From contig QIKS01000126.1 in assembly GCA_003233025.1 (NCBI GenBank), forward strand, positions 1 through 6,016: a stretch of DNA of 6,016 nt, given 5' to 3'. The stretch comes from Hellea balneolensis (GTDB taxonomy: Bacteria; Pseudomonadota; Alphaproteobacteria; Caulobacterales; Maricaulaceae). Below, piece by piece: positions 5,069 through 6,016 of the stretch (its first letter is position 1; the number at the start of each line of letters is the position of its first letter). The notes below the pieces were generated by a model that was given only the letters and a program-made list of their open reading frames with translations, made no database searches and was not told the DNA's origin. Made by a program: the position numbers and the translations under genes.

Positions 5069-6016
5069 ATGACGTTAAAACGTAAATACATACGGCGCAG
5101 CCTTATCCTCATTGTTGTTCTTGTTTTTCTGATCATCGGCTTATGGTTTGGCCTGCGCGCTTTGGTGACGGGAGTGTTTACGCAAACCGTCAGCAGTTTT
5201 GAACAACAAGGGTATGAGGTTTCCCACGAGGGATTTTCTGTCGGCGGGTTTCCATTTACGACAACGGCGAATGTCGACAATATGACGCTGCATTCCGACA
5301 ATAGATCCGTCACATTAGGCAAGCTGAAAACCTCCAGCGCAATCTTCACACCCTTTAGCTGGACGACAAGCCATCAAGGCGTGATGAAAATTGATATAAT
5401 GACTGCCTTCGGCAAACGCCATGTCACCGAGATTACGCCTTTTAATATGGAACTTAAAGCGGCGGCAAGCTACAACGGAAAAATTAAGGCGATTACATAC
5501 ACGCTAGATAAAGCGCATATAAATACGCAGCAAGGCACCCCACTTCCTATAACAAAAATTGCTCAAGCTTACGGTCATCTCAAGATAAAAAACAAACGCG
5601 CCCATGGTTTTGTGTTTAGCGACGAAATTGTCGGGCTTTTACTTCCCGTTTTAGGCAATACTCTAACTAAATTTGATATGGACGCGGTCATAGAAAACTG
5701 GCCCGTCTATGAAGAACAAGGCCAGGCATTTTGGATGGAAAATGAAGGCCGCATGATCTCCGACCATTGGGCGCTACACTGGGGCAAGGCGGATATTACG
5801 GGCACATTTAATCTGCAATTTGAGGACGGACTTCCAAAAGGCGTTGTTTATGTCAAAGTAAAAGACATAGTTCCCTTGCTGGAAGCTTTAGAACAAGCCG
5901 GCCTGCTACCCAGCGCCTCTTTGTTGCAAATAAAAACCGTGATATCAGCAACCCCCACCGACGGTCAGGGCCGGCAAGTGTTTCCCTTTACCTTGCATGA
6001 GGGCGCCGTCAAATTC
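5069..6016 (+). CDS. DUF2125 domain protein, membrane-anchored (3' end outside window)
   Basis: An uninterrupted frame of 316 codons runs from the ATG directly after the YdcF-family stop (TAA-ATG) to the last base of the window, with no stop. The protein has a basic N-terminus (MTLKRKYIRR), one transmembrane anchor (about 11-32), then a long extracytoplasmic region. 'GGFPF' (59-63) is the characteristic G-F-P-F turn of DUF2125 proteins. The alternating beta-type pattern after it and the late 'FPFTLHEGAVKF' (305-316) also fit that family, whose members usually end soon after this point. Only a short C-terminal piece is therefore probably missing. The molecular role is unknown. Its shape, a single anchor followed by a beta-rich domain, suggests an envelope protein. 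It is the fourth gene of the ftsEX operon, with zero spacing to the third. Confidence 0.78.
   Translation, partial: MTLKRKYIRRSLILIVVLVFLIIGLWFGLRALVTGVFTQTVSSFEQQGYEVSHEGFSVGGFPFTTTANVDNMTLHSDNRSVTLGKLKTSSAIFTPFSWTTSHQGVMKIDIMTAFGKRHVTEITPFNMELKAAASYNGKIKAITYTLDKAHINTQQGTPLPITKIAQAYGHLKIKNKRAHGFVFSDEIVGLLLPVLGNTLTKFDMDAVIENWPVYEEQGQAFWMENEGRMISDHWALHWGKADITGTFNLQFEDGLPKGVVYVKVKDIVPLLEALEQAGLLPSASLLQIKTVISATPTDGQGRQVFPFTLHEGAVKF

Noticed and set aside
5029..5349. Minus-strand open frame of 106 codons opposite the start of the DUF2125 gene
   Set aside because: The plus strand carries a continuous 316-codon frame with a TM anchor and G-F-P-F motif and operon spacing; the antisense frame has an Arg-rich, domain-free product.

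Overview
The window looks like a piece of an alphaproteobacterial chromosome. The grounds are the TonB-dependent receptor, the gene neighbourhood (MJ0042-type zinc-ribbon/DUF3426 gene divergent from ftsE-ftsX, then a YdcF-like DUF218 gene and a DUF2125 gene) and a base composition of roughly half G+C by eye. That neighbourhood is familiar to me from several alphaproteobacterial orders. The receptor tail resembles those of aquatic lineages rich in such receptors, but I cannot name a genus.

Left part (1-1010): the last 73 residues of a TonB-dependent outer-membrane receptor end at 224 and are followed by a strong intrinsic terminator (248-275). Converging on it from the minus strand is an exported, TPR-containing protein of unknown role (306-1010).

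Middle part (1011-2772): a 92-bp divergent spacer carries two overlapping perfect palindromes just ahead of a plus-strand atypical SDR (NAD(P)-binding, YeeZ-like). The SDR converges, with only 20 bp between stop codons and no visible terminator, on a minus-strand membrane-anchored zinc-ribbon protein.

Right part (2773-6016): a short divergent spacer leads into a tightly packed plus-strand operon: ftsE, ftsX (14- or 8-nt overlap), a YdcF-like DUF218 protein (4-nt ATGA overlap) and a DUF2125 protein (start codon directly after the previous stop), which runs off the window end. FtsE and FtsX form the ABC-type complex that couples cytoplasmic ATP hydrolysis to periplasmic cell-wall hydrolase activation at the septum. 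The two downstream genes encode inner-membrane-anchored proteins with extracytoplasmic domains, so the operon as a whole points to envelope or peptidoglycan remodelling.

No rRNA, tRNA, CRISPR array, insertion sequence or integration site was seen. All intergenic gaps are under 100 bases. Nothing here is clearly a new system. The most interesting items are the palindromic cluster before the SDR, the missing catalytic Tyr in that SDR, and the operon linkage of DUF218 and DUF2125 proteins to FtsEX.
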